Assembly: GCF_025147765.1 (NCBI RefSeq)
Contig: NZ_CP102265.1
Location: 3,585,957 to 3,649,956, forward strand
DNA length: 64,000 nt
Direction of reading: 5' to 3'
Source of the DNA: Blautia obeum ATCC 29174
GTDB lineage: Bacteria > Bacillota > Clostridia > Lachnospirales > Lachnospiraceae
The position numbers were made by a program, and so were the translations under genes. Below are positions 52,521 through 62,691 of this stretch, one piece after another (the first letter of the stretch is position 1; each line of letters begins with the position of its first letter). The notes beneath the pieces are model-generated. The model ran no database searches and was not told where the DNA came from. It saw nothing but the letters and a program-made list of their open reading frames with translations.

Positions 52521-54044
52521 TTATGCCTTTCTCCTTTTCAGCCATACCATAAATCCCATTACCAGGAAGACTACCGGGATGATTCCCATTACCATGATCT
52601 TCCAGAAGCTTACATCATAAGCAGTCAGTGTCAGATAGGAAATCTGCAGGTTTTTAGATGGAACAGAAATTGTTGATGTCTCATCCGAGCTGCACATCCA
52701 GCTCAGAGAACTCATGATCATCTGTTCATTTCCACCGGATACCATCTGGTTGATCTGGCTGTCCATCAGATTTGAAGAAGTATAATAAACGATCTGTGTC
52801 TCTTTGTCATCATCCAATGTTTCTGTAATACTTACACCAAGATCAAACGGACCATCAATATCATCATCGGTTTTTTCAATCGTTCCACTATTGACATCCA
52901 CTTTGGAATAAGCACTGTCAGAAGTTGTCAGAAGACTGTTGATCGTAACGGTATCTCTGACATCATCTGTCTTCTTGATTCCCTGTGCATAAGGCATCAG
53001 AACATAATAACCTTTGGATGCAAAATCAGAGACTGCATCGGTGCTGTTGACTGTCGGTACCAGATAATAAGGCATCTGCGCATAATGCTGTGAATCGCCT
53101 TCAATTACAACACCCTCTGTTCTCTCTACTCCATAGTTCTTGAGAACCGCATCAAAATTATCCATGGATTCTTCTGTATAATCAGAGAAGATCATAGCTT
53201 TTCCGCCATTTTCAAGATAATCAATGATCGCATCTTTCTCAGATTCGGAAATATCGGAAGTTGGTGCGTTGATTAGCAGGCACGCAGCATCATCCGGGAC
53301 ACTTTCTTCTGTGATCAGGTTCAGAGATTTAATATCAATATTTGCTTTCTGGATATCTTCCTGAAGAGTAGAATCCAGGTCTTTTTCACCATGTCCATCC
53401 AGTGTATAAAGAACCGGAAGGTCTTCGGAAGTTACATAGGAAATAGCACTGTCGATCTGTCCTTCTCCATCGAATCCTGTCGTTGTGGACTGATACGTAT
53501 TATAATCAATCGAAGATTCATAAATACTGCTGTAATTTACAACTTTGCTTCTGTCACCACATACCACGATCAGACTGTTTGCAGCAACATCATCACTGGT
53601 ATATTCTGACGTAAATTTCGGATTTACAACAGGATCTTTCTGTTCTACTTTAATATGATCTGATCCTTCTTCATATTTCTCAAGTAACTTTTTAATCGTT
53701 TCATCTTCAGAGCCGCTCTGTACGACCTGATAAATCGTTACATCTTTATCCAGTTTTTTCAGGAAGTTCTTTGTATCATCAGTGATACTGTAAAGTTTCT
53801 GAGCACTGACATCCACTTCTGTATATTTGGATGGAAGGGAACCAACGATCATATTGACTACAAGAACGATTACGATAAATACTGCACTGATCACAACGCT
53901 GTAAGAACCGTTCTTGATGTATTTTTTATTCATGGAATCCTTTATTTTCTGTTTTAAAGGTTTCTTTTCTTTTTTGGCTGTCTCTTTTGCCGGATTTTCA
54001 ATCTTATCTGCTTTCTTTGCTTTCAGTTTTTCCGTAAATTTCAT
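52521..54044 (-). CDS. GldG-like ABC-associated membrane protein
   Basis: 507 residues from the ATG at 54044 (AGGAGG upstream). One helix near 45-65, a long external domain with LYTLDGHGEKDLDSTL and CLLINAPTSDISESEKDAII (glutamine-amidotransferase/IFT52-like fold), and a C-terminal helix followed by KRRKA. This is the GldG (ABC-type uncharacterised transport system) pattern, named for gliding proteins but common in non-gliding Firmicutes. Confidence 0.88.
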   Translation of the reverse strand: MKFTEKLKAKKADKIENPAKETAKKEKKPLKQKIKDSMNKKYIKNGSYSVVISAVFIVIVLVVNMIVGSLPSKYTEVDVSAQKLYSITDDTKNFLKKLDKDVTIYQVVQSGSEDETIKKLLEKYEEGSDHIKVEQKDPVVNPKFTSEYTSDDVAANSLIVVCGDRSKVVNYSSIYESSIDYNTYQSTTTGFDGEGQIDSAISYVTSEDLPVLYTLDGHGEKDLDSTLQEDIQKANIDIKSLNLITEESVPDDAACLLINAPTSDISESEKDAIIDYLENGGKAMIFSDYTEESMDNFDAVLKNYGVERTEGVVIEGDSQHYAQMPYYLVPTVNSTDAVSDFASKGYYVLMPYAQGIKKTDDVRDTVTINSLLTTSDSAYSKVDVNSGTIEKTDDDIDGPFDLGVSITETLDDDKETQIVYYTSSNLMDSQINQMVSGGNEQMIMSSLSWMCSSDETSTISVPSKNLQISYLTLTAYDVSFWKIMVMGIIPVVFLVMGFMVWLKRRKA

Positions 54045-54058
54045 TGTCTCCCACCTCC

Positions 54059-54922
54059 TTAATTCCAACGTCTCTTGGCAATCGACTGTACAGTCAGAAA
54101 CAGGCAGACTGCAATCACAGACAGGAAATACAAAATGCCTTTGACATCAAAGATTGCATTTGCAAAATTGTCAAAATGGCTGCTCAGGTTGAAGATATCC
54201 AGAATTTTCTGGATTCCACCTGAGAAAAAGCTGGAATTTACAACATAAACAATGACAAGTGCGATCTCCCCAACTACACAGATGACTGCTGAGATCAGGA
54301 AGTTTTTGATCATTGTATAGATTATGATCGCTGCTGCCAGAATCAGAAGTCCAAATGTAACACAGGTAGAAAGTGCTCCTTCTGAGAAGAAAGAGGAAAT
54401 TCCATTCATCATATAAAAAGCAAACAGAATAACAAATGTCAGTACTGCCGCAATTACCTGACTTTCTGTCAATGAGGAAATAAACACACCAATTGCAAGA
54501 TTTGCACATCCCAGAAGGAAAAATCCAAGGATCGCAGTGTATGCTGCTCCCAGAGATACTGTTCCGAATTTTGTCATGAGCAGTGGATACAGACACATAA
54601 TCAGCATCGGAATCGCAAAGATCGTAACCAGTGCAAAATATTTACCAAAAACAATTTTTTCAATAGACACCGGTGCTGTAAGAAGCAGCTGATCTGTTTT
54701 CTGTTTACGTTCTTCTGCAAGAACTCGCATTGTAAGAATCGGCACACTGATCAGAAATACAAAGGTCAGTGCACTTAATGTGTACTCAAAACGAGGATAT
54801 GCTGCACCAAGCTGATATGCCGAAAAATAAATACCTGTCAGAAACAGGATAAAAAATATGAACAGGTAACCGATCATAGAAGTAAGGTAACTTCTCAGCT
54901 CCCTTTTATATACTGCGATCAT
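54059..54922 (-). CDS. ABC permease (GldF-like)
   Basis: 287 residues with six membrane helices (first at 16-34; AEERKQKTDQLLLTAPVSIE between helices 2 and 3 is the coupling region). ABC-2 superfamily. ATG overlaps the ATPase stop (ATGA). Works with the GldA-like ATPase. Confidence 0.9.
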   Translation of the reverse strand: MIAVYKRELRSYLTSMIGYLFIFFILFLTGIYFSAYQLGAAYPRFEYTLSALTFVFLISVPILTMRVLAEERKQKTDQLLLTAPVSIEKIVFGKYFALVTIFAIPMLIMCLYPLLMTKFGTVSLGAAYTAILGFFLLGCANLAIGVFISSLTESQVIAAVLTFVILFAFYMMNGISSFFSEGALSTCVTFGLLILAAAIIIYTMIKNFLISAVICVVGEIALVIVYVVNSSFFSGGIQKILDIFNLSSHFDNFANAIFDVKGILYFLSVIAVCLFLTVQSIAKRRWN

Positions 54923-55905
54923 TTATTTTCCCCCTCCTTTTTGTCTGTCTCTTTTTCGTTCTTTTTCTTCTTATCATCTTCAGTCAGTTCAAGGAAGATT
55001 TCCTCCAGAGATACTTTCTTAGACTTCATTTCCAGAATCGGGCAGTGTGCATCTGCCATCCTGAAGAACACTTCTTCGCGGATATCCATATCCTCTTTCG
55101 TAGAAAGTGTTACATTCCATGCATGTTCTTCCTTCGCAGATGCGACAGTGATATCTTTCACACCATCAATCTGTCCAAGTGCAATGCGAATATGATCTTT
55201 ATCACCTTTCACAAGCAGATTTAAGGTATTGGAACCTTCTGCAAGTTTTCCAAGGTTTTCCGGTGTATCACTGGCAACCAGTTTTCCATGAGAAATGATC
55301 AATACATAATCGCAGACAGCACTGACTTCTGACAGAATATGCGAACTTAAAATAACCGTATGTTTCTTCTTAAGGCTCTTGATCAGATCACGGATCTCAA
55401 TGATCTGTTTCGGGTCAAGACCTACGGTTGGCTCATCCAGGATGATTACTTCCGGATAACCAAGAATTGCCTGTGCAAGTCCAACTCTCTGTCTGTAACC
55501 TTTGGACAGATTCTTGATCAGACGGTTTTTCATATCGGTAATCTTTACCATTTCCATGACTTCTTCTACCATGGATTTTTTTTGATCTTTTGGGATTTTT
55601 TTGAGATCAGCAACGAAATTCATATATTCGCCTACTGTCATGTCGAAATAAAGAGGCGGCATCTCCGGCAGATAGCCGATGCATTTTTTTGCCTGCTCCG
55701 GTTCATCCAGTATGTCATGACCATCAATGGTTACCGTTCCCTCCGTAGATGCTATATAACCAGTAATCATATTCATAGTCGTAGATTTACCAGCTCCGTT
55801 TGGCCCCAGAAAGCCGTAGATTTTGCCTTTCTCGATTTTAAAAGAAAGGTGGTCAACTGCCGTATGGTCTCCATAGCGTTTGACCAGATTGTTTACTTCA
55901 ATCAC
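54919..55905 (-). CDS. ABC ATP-binding protein (GldA-like)
   Basis: 328 residues from GTG 55905 (AAAGGAGGAGAG upstream; IEVNNLVKRYGDHTAV). Walker A GPNGAGKSTT, signature LSKGYRQRVG, Walker B VIILDEPT. A C-terminal extension ends in a Lys/Glu-rich tail (DDKKKKNEKETDKKEG). A longer frame to 56010 would start inside the upstream terminator. First gene of the four-gene operon. Confidence 0.93.
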   Translation of the reverse strand: MIEVNNLVKRYGDHTAVDHLSFKIEKGKIYGFLGPNGAGKSTTMNMITGYIASTEGTVTIDGHDILDEPEQAKKCIGYLPEMPPLYFDMTVGEYMNFVADLKKIPKDQKKSMVEEVMEMVKITDMKNRLIKNLSKGYRQRVGLAQAILGYPEVIILDEPTVGLDPKQIIEIRDLIKSLKKKHTVILSSHILSEVSAVCDYVLIISHGKLVASDTPENLGKLAEGSNTLNLLVKGDKDHIRIALGQIDGVKDITVASAKEEHAWNVTLSTKEDMDIREEVFFRMADAHCPILEMKSKKVSLEEIFLELTEDDKKKKNEKETDKKEGENK

Positions 55906-55965
55906 AAGTCTCTCCTCCTTTTTCTTTAAACAGAATATTGTATTCTGCAAATATTTACAAAATAA

Positions 55966-56013
55966 AAGATGCCTCCAGGTGAAACAGAGATAGGGGGTAC
56001 CTGGAAGCATCTT
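55966..56013 (-). terminator. Terminator of the oriC-proximal operon
   Basis: 15-bp arms (AAGATGCCTCCAGGT at 55966, ACCTGGAAGCATCTT at 55999, one mismatch), followed on the minus strand by TTATTTTG. It separates rsmG from the Gld-type operon. Confidence 0.85.
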
Positions 56014-56148
56014 CCATAATGAGCCGACTTTAACGTCTGCTCTGAAAATATTCTATGAGGAAGTTGTGATAAAAATTGGATAAATCTGTGATGATTTTGT
56101 GAAAATAAAACGTATTTTTGAAATAGTTTTTCTAAAAACAGTTTCTGT

Positions 56149-56871
56149 TTATGAAAGAGGCTCTTTCAGAGGTGTTCCTGCCTTACGCGGATAGCGGCCC
56201 GGTGTTGGTTTCATTTTCTCGATTACAACGAGAGAACGCTGGATTTCAGAATCCGGAAGATTAAAATAAACCACATCCTGAATCTTGCCGCCGAGGATCT
56301 TAACTGCTTTTTCTGCCTGCTGCAGTTCTTCCTGAACCGTGCCAGACTTGTAAGAAATAAAATTTCCGCCCACTTTTACATATGGAAGACAGTACTCAGA
56401 CAACGTAGCCAGATTGGAAACCGCGCGGGATACGCACAGATCATACTGCTCACGGTATGCTTTATTTTTGGCAAATTCTTCTGCCCTGCCATGAATTGCA
56501 GTAATATTTTCCAGTTTCAGAAGAGCAAAGGTTTCTTCGAGAAAATTAACTCTCTTCTTCAATGAGTCAAGAAGACAGGCTTCCAGATGCGGAAACGCAA
56601 TCTTAAGTGGTACTCCCGGAAATCCGGCTCCTGTTCCGATATCCATAATTTTGCTGACTTTTGTCATATCTACTGCCTTCACACAGGCAAGACTGTCCAG
56701 GAAATGCTTTACCAGCACTTCCTGAAACTCGGTAATACCAGTCAGGTTCATGACCTTGTTTTTTTCTGCCAGATATTCATAAAAAGCAATAAACTGCTGT
56801 TTCTGTGTATCATTCAGAGCAATTCCGAGTTCTTCACACCCTTGCTCCAGTACTTTCAGATCATAAGACAA
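56149..56871 (-). CDS. rsmG: 16S rRNA m7G527 methyltransferase
   Basis: 240 residues. MDIGTGAGFPGVPLKI is the SAM motif; VSRAVSNLATL is the RsmG-specific motif. Methylates G527 of 16S rRNA. Start TTG at 56871, 8 bases after AGGAGG. Follows mnmG as in most Firmicutes. Confidence 0.97.
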   Translation of the reverse strand: MSYDLKVLEQGCEELGIALNDTQKQQFIAFYEYLAEKNKVMNLTGITEFQEVLVKHFLDSLACVKAVDMTKVSKIMDIGTGAGFPGVPLKIAFPHLEACLLDSLKKRVNFLEETFALLKLENITAIHGRAEEFAKNKAYREQYDLCVSRAVSNLATLSEYCLPYVKVGGNFISYKSGTVQEELQQAEKAVKILGGKIQDVVYFNLPDSEIQRSLVVIEKMKPTPGRYPRKAGTPLKEPLS

Positions 56872-56889
56872 TATTATATCCTCCTATTC

Positions 56890-58785
56890 TCAGGAATTTG
56901 AATTTCTTCTGTATTGTTCAAGATAAACCAGCAGTACAGAGATATCCGCAGGAGATACGCCTGAAATACGAGATGCCTGTCCGATAGAGATTGGACGGTA
57001 TTCTTCCAGTTTCTGCCTTGCTTCGATACGAAGACTGCCAACCTTTTCATAATCCAGGTCTTCCGGAATTTTCTTTGCTTCCAGTTTTTTGAACTGCTCT
57101 ACCTGCTTCAGCTGTCTCTTGATATATCCCTCATATTTCAGATTGATCTCTACCTGCTGCTTCACATCCCATGGAAGCTCCGGTCTTTCTTTGTCAATTG
57201 GTGCCAGATCTTCATAGTTCAGTTCCGGTCTACGGATCAGTTCTGCAATCGTTGTTCCGGATTTCAGAAGTGTACTTCCTTTTTCTTCCAGCAATTTCTG
57301 GACCTCCGGTGTTCCGCCGATCGTTGCATGTTCGGTACGCTCGATTTCTTTCTGAATTGCCTCTTCTTTTCGAAGAACTGCCTGATATGTTTCTTCATCG
57401 ATCAGACCAACCTGATATCCTTTTTTACGGAGACGAAGATCTGCATTATCCTGTCTCAGCAGAAGACGATATTCTGCACGGCTTGTCATCATTCGATACG
57501 GTTCATGGTTTTCTTTTGTAACCAGGTCATCGATCAGTACTCCAATATAAGCTTCGGAACGGTCCAGAACCAGCTGTTCCCGGCCTTTTACCTCCATAGC
57601 TGCATTGATTCCGGCAATCAGCCCCTGTGCTGCTGCTTCTTCATATCCGGAGCTTCCGTTAAACTGTCCGCCACTGAACAGGCCTTTGATCTTTTTGAAT
57701 TCCAGCGTCGGATACAGCTGCCGTGGATTGATGCAGTCATACTCAATTGCATAGGCGTTCTTAACAATCTTTGCATGTTCCAGTCCCGGAACAGAATGGT
57801 ACATTTCATCCTGTACATCTTCCGGAAGAGAACTGGACATGCCTCCAATATACATTTCGTTCGTATAAAGTCCTTCTGGTTCAATAAATACCTGATGACG
57901 TTTTTTATCCGCAAAACGAACGACCTTGTCCTCGATAGATGGACAGTATCTCGGTCCGGTACCTTCAATCATACCGGAATACAATGGCGAACGGTCCAGA
58001 TTATTACGGATGATCTCATGCGTTTTTTCGTTTGTATAAGTCAGCCAGCAGGACTTCTGCTGGATCTGTACAGACTCCGGATCCGTTGAAAATGAGAATG
58101 GAACTACTCTTTCATCGCCAAACTGCTCTTCCATTTTGGAATAATTGATCGTATTTCCGGCAATTCGTGCCGGTGTTCCTGTCTTGAAGCGGAACATCTC
58201 GATTCCAAGCTCTTTGAGTGAATCTGTCAGATAATTGGCCGCCTGCAGTCCATTTGGTCCGGTATAATTGCTGACATCACCGTAGATACATCTTGCTTTC
58301 AGGTACGTTCCTGTACAGAGTACAACTGCCTGGCAGTGATAAACTGCACCTGAATAAAGCTGCACTCCTGTAATTTTGCCTTCTTCCACGAGAAGCTTTG
58401 TGACTTCTCCCTGTTTAATGGTCAGATTCTCCTGATTTTCCAAAGTCTTTCTCATCTCTGTGCTGTAGGCCTGTTTGTCTGCCTGTGCTCTCAGTGAATG
58501 AACTGCCGGTCCCTTGGAACTGTTCAGCATCTTTGACTGAATAAAAGTTTTGTCGATATTTTTTCCCATCTCTCCGCCAAGCGCATCCAGTTCTTTTACC
58601 AGATGTCCCTTGGAGCTGCCGCCGACATTCGGGTTACATGGCATTAAGGCAATACTGTCTACGCTTACCGTAAACATTACTGTATCCAGCCCCAGACGTG
58701 CACAGGCAAGTGATGCTTCACAGCCTGCATGTCCCGCTCCTACTACAACAATATCACAGGTTTTTTCCAGTGTTTTTGTCTCCAT
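56890..58785 (-). CDS. mnmG: tRNA uridine-5-carboxymethylaminomethyl synthesis enzyme MnmG
   Basis: 631 residues. FAD-binding VVGAGHAGCEASLACARLGL, FRFKTGTPARI and the C-terminal helical domain (LEEYRPISIGQASRISGVSP). With MnmE it modifies the wobble uridine of several tRNAs. Directly follows mnmE. Confidence 0.98.
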   Translation of the reverse strand: METKTLEKTCDIVVVGAGHAGCEASLACARLGLDTVMFTVSVDSIALMPCNPNVGGSSKGHLVKELDALGGEMGKNIDKTFIQSKMLNSSKGPAVHSLRAQADKQAYSTEMRKTLENQENLTIKQGEVTKLLVEEGKITGVQLYSGAVYHCQAVVLCTGTYLKARCIYGDVSNYTGPNGLQAANYLTDSLKELGIEMFRFKTGTPARIAGNTINYSKMEEQFGDERVVPFSFSTDPESVQIQQKSCWLTYTNEKTHEIIRNNLDRSPLYSGMIEGTGPRYCPSIEDKVVRFADKKRHQVFIEPEGLYTNEMYIGGMSSSLPEDVQDEMYHSVPGLEHAKIVKNAYAIEYDCINPRQLYPTLEFKKIKGLFSGGQFNGSSGYEEAAAQGLIAGINAAMEVKGREQLVLDRSEAYIGVLIDDLVTKENHEPYRMMTSRAEYRLLLRQDNADLRLRKKGYQVGLIDEETYQAVLRKEEAIQKEIERTEHATIGGTPEVQKLLEEKGSTLLKSGTTIAELIRRPELNYEDLAPIDKERPELPWDVKQQVEINLKYEGYIKRQLKQVEQFKKLEAKKIPEDLDYEKVGSLRIEARQKLEEYRPISIGQASRISGVSPADISVLLVYLEQYRRNSNS

Positions 58786-58801
58786 TATTTATCTTCCCTT
58801 C

Positions 58802-60175
58802 TTATTTACCAACGCAGAATTTGCTGAAAATCTCGTTTACAAGGTCTTCTCCCACAGATTCACCCACGATGCGTCCAAGACTCTCGTACGCATTCATCAG
58901 GTCAATGGAAAAGAAGTCCTCGGACATTCCCATAGCAATACTGTCCATTACAAGCTTCAGGCTTTCCTTTGATTCTTCAAGTGCGGCCTTATGACGGGCA
59001 TTTGTAATATATACCTCATCGTTAAAGGAAAGCTCTCCATGGAAAAACATCCTCTTGATCTCATCCTCCAGCTGACTGATTCCGGTTTCTTCCACAACAG
59101 ATACCGGAATGACCGGGCTTCCTGTTTTTTCCTTTAATTCTTCAATATCAACAGCCGCCTCAAGATCTGTTTTATTGTAAATTACGATACTCTTCCGTCC
59201 GGAAAGTAATTCCATGATCTCGCGGTCATTATCATCCAGCGGCAGTGAAGAATCCACAACATAAAGGATCAGATCTGCGTTTTCCGCCATTTGTTTTGCC
59301 TTACCGACTCCGATCTTTTCGACAACATCTTCCGTTTCACGGATTCCGGCGGTATCGATCACGCGAAGCGTGATCCCGTTCAGAGAAATATATTCCTCCA
59401 GAATATCTCTTGTCGTTCCGGCAATTTCTGTAACGATTGCCCGGTCTTCTCCAACCAGAAAATTCAGAAGAGATGACTTTCCTGCATTTGGTTTTCCAAG
59501 GATAACCGTCTTGATTCCTTCCTGTATCATTCTTCCATCGTCCGCTGTTTTCAACAGTTCACTAATATTTTCACTCTCTTTTTCCACAATTTTCTGCAGT
59601 TCCTGTGGATAGTCTGTGAGGTCAAAATGTTCCGGATCATCCAGTGCCGTTTCTATATATGCAATCTGGTGAAGCAGTCTTGCACGAATTTCTTTAACAG
59701 CCCGCTGTACAGAACCCTTTAACTGTTCGACAGAACTTTTGAGTGCCATGGAATTCTTTGCCTGAATGACATCCATAACTGCCTCTGCCTGAGACAGGTC
59801 CAGCCTTCCGTTCAGAAATGCTCTTTTTGTAAACTCTCCCGGTTCTGCGATCACCGCACCATTTTTTAGAACAGTTTCCAGAACGCGTTTCATGGCATAT
59901 ACACCGCCATGACAATCTATTTCTACGGTGTCCTCACCCGTATATGTGTGAGGTCCTCTCATGATCATAACCAGTACTTCATCTACAACTTCTTCTCCAT
60001 CATAGATAAATCCATAATGAATGGTATGGCTGACGACTGTACGAATATCTTTTTTTCCGTTTTTGGAACGATAGATCTTCGCGATCACATCCATAGCATT
60101 TTCGCCACTGATACGGACAATACCAATACCTGAAGCACTCATTGCTGTAGAAATTGCTGCAATTGTTGCGTCCAT
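58802..60175 (-). CDS. mnmE: tRNA modification GTPase MnmE
   Basis: 457 residues from ATG 60175 (TAGGAGG upstream; MDATIAAISTAMSASGIGIV). Folate-binding N-domain, G domain (GKPNAGKSSLLN, DTAGIRET, NKTD) and the C-terminal FCVGK with the conserved Cys. Partner of MnmG. Confidence 0.98.
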   Translation of the reverse strand: MDATIAAISTAMSASGIGIVRISGENAMDVIAKIYRSKNGKKDIRTVVSHTIHYGFIYDGEEVVDEVLVMIMRGPHTYTGEDTVEIDCHGGVYAMKRVLETVLKNGAVIAEPGEFTKRAFLNGRLDLSQAEAVMDVIQAKNSMALKSSVEQLKGSVQRAVKEIRARLLHQIAYIETALDDPEHFDLTDYPQELQKIVEKESENISELLKTADDGRMIQEGIKTVILGKPNAGKSSLLNFLVGEDRAIVTEIAGTTRDILEEYISLNGITLRVIDTAGIRETEDVVEKIGVGKAKQMAENADLILYVVDSSLPLDDNDREIMELLSGRKSIVIYNKTDLEAAVDIEELKEKTGSPVIPVSVVEETGISQLEDEIKRMFFHGELSFNDEVYITNARHKAALEESKESLKLVMDSIAMGMSEDFFSIDLMNAYESLGRIVGESVGEDLVNEIFSKFCVGK

Positions 60176-60295
60176 ATTTCCTCCTAAGGATATATCTGCT
60201 GGCGCAGATATTATTCTAATATTTAGAATACCTACGGATTGTTCCGTGCTACGCAAGCTCATGTGGATTTAGAACTTTTCACCCTGGTATTCTAT

Positions 60296-60377
60296 CTAAA
60301 AAAAGATGTTACCCCAGGTAAGCACACACGTCAAGACGTGTTATTCACGCTTTCACCTAGAATAACATCTTTTTTAG
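60296..60377. terminator. Branched terminator between jag and mnmE
   Basis: Outer arms CTAAAAAAAGATGTTA (60296-60311) and TAACATCTTTTTTAG (60363-60377), with an inner perfect hairpin ACACGTC-AA-GACGTGT (60326-60341). Works on either strand; on the minus strand it ends the jag transcript. Confidence 0.75.
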
Positions 60378-60386
60378 ATTCATATA

Positions 60387-61325
60387 TTAATATCTTTTTA
60401 ATTTAACAACTACATGACGGTAAGGTTCCTCACCTTCACTGACTGTTTCAACAAATTTATTTCCCTGCAGTGCAGAGTGGATGATTCTTCTTTCATATGG
60501 ATTCATCGGCTCAAGTACAACAGGTTTTCTGGTCTTTTTCACCTTGTAGGCAATTCCTCTTGCAAGGTTTTCCAGAGTCTCTTTACGACGTCTTCTGTAA
60601 TCCTCTGTATCAAGTTTGACACGGATATAATCGGATTTGCCTTTATTTACAACAAGGCTTGTCAGATACTGGAGAGAATCCAGTGTCTGTCCTCTCTTAC
60701 CGATAAGGATGCCCATATCTTCTCCTTCAAAATCAACTTCCAGACAACCGTCTGTTGTATTGTATTTTGAAGTGATCTGAACTTCTCCAAGATCCATGGA
60801 ACCAAATACATCGCGAAGGAATACAAGTGCTCTCTCTTCAATATCTTTGATTTCTTCCGGATCTGTAATGATTTCGATCGGTTTTGATGCTTTTACCTGT
60901 TTTTCTTTCGCCGGTCTTTCTTTCTGTTCTTTTACCGGTTTCTCTTTTGCAGGTTTTTCTTTTGCAGGTCTCGGCTGTTTTTCTTCTTTTGATGCTTTTG
61001 CGGTTTCTGTCTTAGTCTCCGGTTTCACATCGTTCTGTCTGGAAACGGATTTCGGTGCAGATTTCTGTGTTTCTTTTACGGTATCTTCTTTAAAAGCATT
61101 AATTTTAACAGAATCAACGATTTTTTCGATTTCTTTTTCTTCAGAATTATCATATACTTTACGAGCTTTGATAATTGCCGGTTTACTTCCGATTCCAAAA
61201 AATCCGGAACTTCCTTCGCTGACTACCTGAATATCAAGCTGATCACTGGATACACCCAGTTCAATACATGCCTTTGTAATTGCCTCGTTCTTTGTTTTGG
61301 CTGAAAACTGCATATATTCATCCAT
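60387..61325 (-). CDS. jag: RNA-binding protein Jag/KhpB
   Basis: 312 residues. N-terminal Jag_N domain (FSAKTKNEAITKACIELGVS; GSSGFFGIGSKPAIIK), a Lys/Pro/Glu-rich linker (about 85-150, PAKEKPAKEKPVKE repeats), KH domain with GILIGKRGQTLDSLQYL, and R3H (NPYERRIIHSALQGNKFVET). Binds RNA; affects cell division and elongation. Linked to yidC as usual. Confidence 0.96.
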   Translation of the reverse strand: MDEYMQFSAKTKNEAITKACIELGVSSDQLDIQVVSEGSSGFFGIGSKPAIIKARKVYDNSEEKEIEKIVDSVKINAFKEDTVKETQKSAPKSVSRQNDVKPETKTETAKASKEEKQPRPAKEKPAKEKPVKEQKERPAKEKQVKASKPIEIITDPEEIKDIEERALVFLRDVFGSMDLGEVQITSKYNTTDGCLEVDFEGEDMGILIGKRGQTLDSLQYLTSLVVNKGKSDYIRVKLDTEDYRRRRKETLENLARGIAYKVKKTRKPVVLEPMNPYERRIIHSALQGNKFVETVSEGEEPYRHVVVKLKRY

Positions 61326-61349
61326 AGTAAAAACCCGACCTTCCTTTCC

Positions 61350-62621
61350 TTATTTCTTCTTATTACGTTCTTCGAAATCTCTTACAAGATTTGCCTTGGC
61401 TGTGATACTTCCGGCTTTTGCATGAGATGCATTCTTGTAAGCTTCTTCTACTTTTTTTGCACGATTTGCTTCATCAGTACCACTCATGCCTTTTTCAATC
61501 TTATTGATGTTTCGGGCACTCTGATGAGCCTGATTTGTAATCTTCTGCGGCGGAAGTCCTTCTTTTGCTCTCTTGGCTTCCATCTTTTTCATATTTTCAT
61601 TAACAAGGTCATCGATATTCATCTTGTTCAGATGACGGTTGATCAGCAGCTGCTGGATACTTCTTACTACGGAACTTGCGATCCAGTAAATACCAAGACC
61701 TACCGGGAAGGTGAAACAGAAAAATGCTGACATAAGCGGCATTACTGTGTTCATCGTCTTCATGGAACTTGCCATGGCATTGTTATCATTATTGCCATTC
61801 TGCGTCGCTGCCTGTGGCATAAGCTTCAGGTTGAGCATCTGTGTAGCCCAGGAAAGAAGCGGAATTGCAAGAGCTGCAATGATAAGGATCAGGGATCCCG
61901 TTTTGATATAACTCAGTGGCTGGTCAGCAATGTTCAGCACACCAAATGTCTGCATTTTCTGGATTTCAGAAGCAGTCTTGCTGATCTGATCTGAAAATCC
62001 GGAGAACTGGCTGATATTCTGTAAGGATTCCCACTGAGACGGAGACAGCGCATACAGGAAATCTACGATAGAATCTGCATTCTCAGTTACCTGTCTTACT
62101 CGTGTCATCTTGTTGTCTGTGATAAAGTTGTTGATGATATCTGTAAATCCGTCTACTGCAAGGATTTTTGTGCAGACACCGTTAAATACATTGTAAACAC
62201 TTCCAACATAAGCCGGAATGTTCTGGATTACCTGATACAGAGTAAACAGGATCGGCATCTGGATTGCCAGCTGAACACAGCTTCCTGTCGCAGATACACC
62301 ATATTTCTGGTAAACTGCCTGTGTTTCTTCCTGCATCTTCATCATGGAATCCTGATCTTTTTTACCCTGGTATTTTTTCTGGATCTTCTGGATCTCAGGC
62401 TGCATGATCGCACTCAGCTTGGAGAATTTCTGCTGTTTGATCTGCAGAGGAGTCATACAAAGGTAGATCAGAATACTGAAAATAATAATACAAAGGCCAA
62501 GATTCTGAATTCCTACGGCTTCCAGAACCTTGTAGATTGCATTCATGATCCATCCCATTACAACTGCAATCTGACCAATGATCGGGGTACCACTCTTAGT
62601 AGCCAAAATCATACTTTCCAA
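61350..62621 (-). CDS. yidC: Membrane protein insertase YidC
   Basis: 423 residues. Five-helix YidC/Oxa1 core; the KLSAIMQPEIQKIQKKYQGK hairpin loop and MPILFTLYQVI. Inserts membrane proteins. A basic C-terminal tail ends in DFEERNKKK. No lipobox, unlike many Bacillus forms. Start TTG at 62621 after AGGAGG. Confidence 0.95.
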   Translation of the reverse strand: MESMILATKSGTPIIGQIAVVMGWIMNAIYKVLEAVGIQNLGLCIIIFSILIYLCMTPLQIKQQKFSKLSAIMQPEIQKIQKKYQGKKDQDSMMKMQEETQAVYQKYGVSATGSCVQLAIQMPILFTLYQVIQNIPAYVGSVYNVFNGVCTKILAVDGFTDIINNFITDNKMTRVRQVTENADSIVDFLYALSPSQWESLQNISQFSGFSDQISKTASEIQKMQTFGVLNIADQPLSYIKTGSLILIIAALAIPLLSWATQMLNLKLMPQAATQNGNNDNNAMASSMKTMNTVMPLMSAFFCFTFPVGLGIYWIASSVVRSIQQLLINRHLNKMNIDDLVNENMKKMEAKRAKEGLPPQKITNQAHQSARNINKIEKGMSGTDEANRAKKVEEAYKNASHAKAGSITAKANLVRDFEERNKKK

Positions 62622-62691
62622 TTTTCTAGTTCCTCCTGGATAATCTTATGAAGTAAACCGTCACGACGGACGGCTCATGCTCCATTTACAC

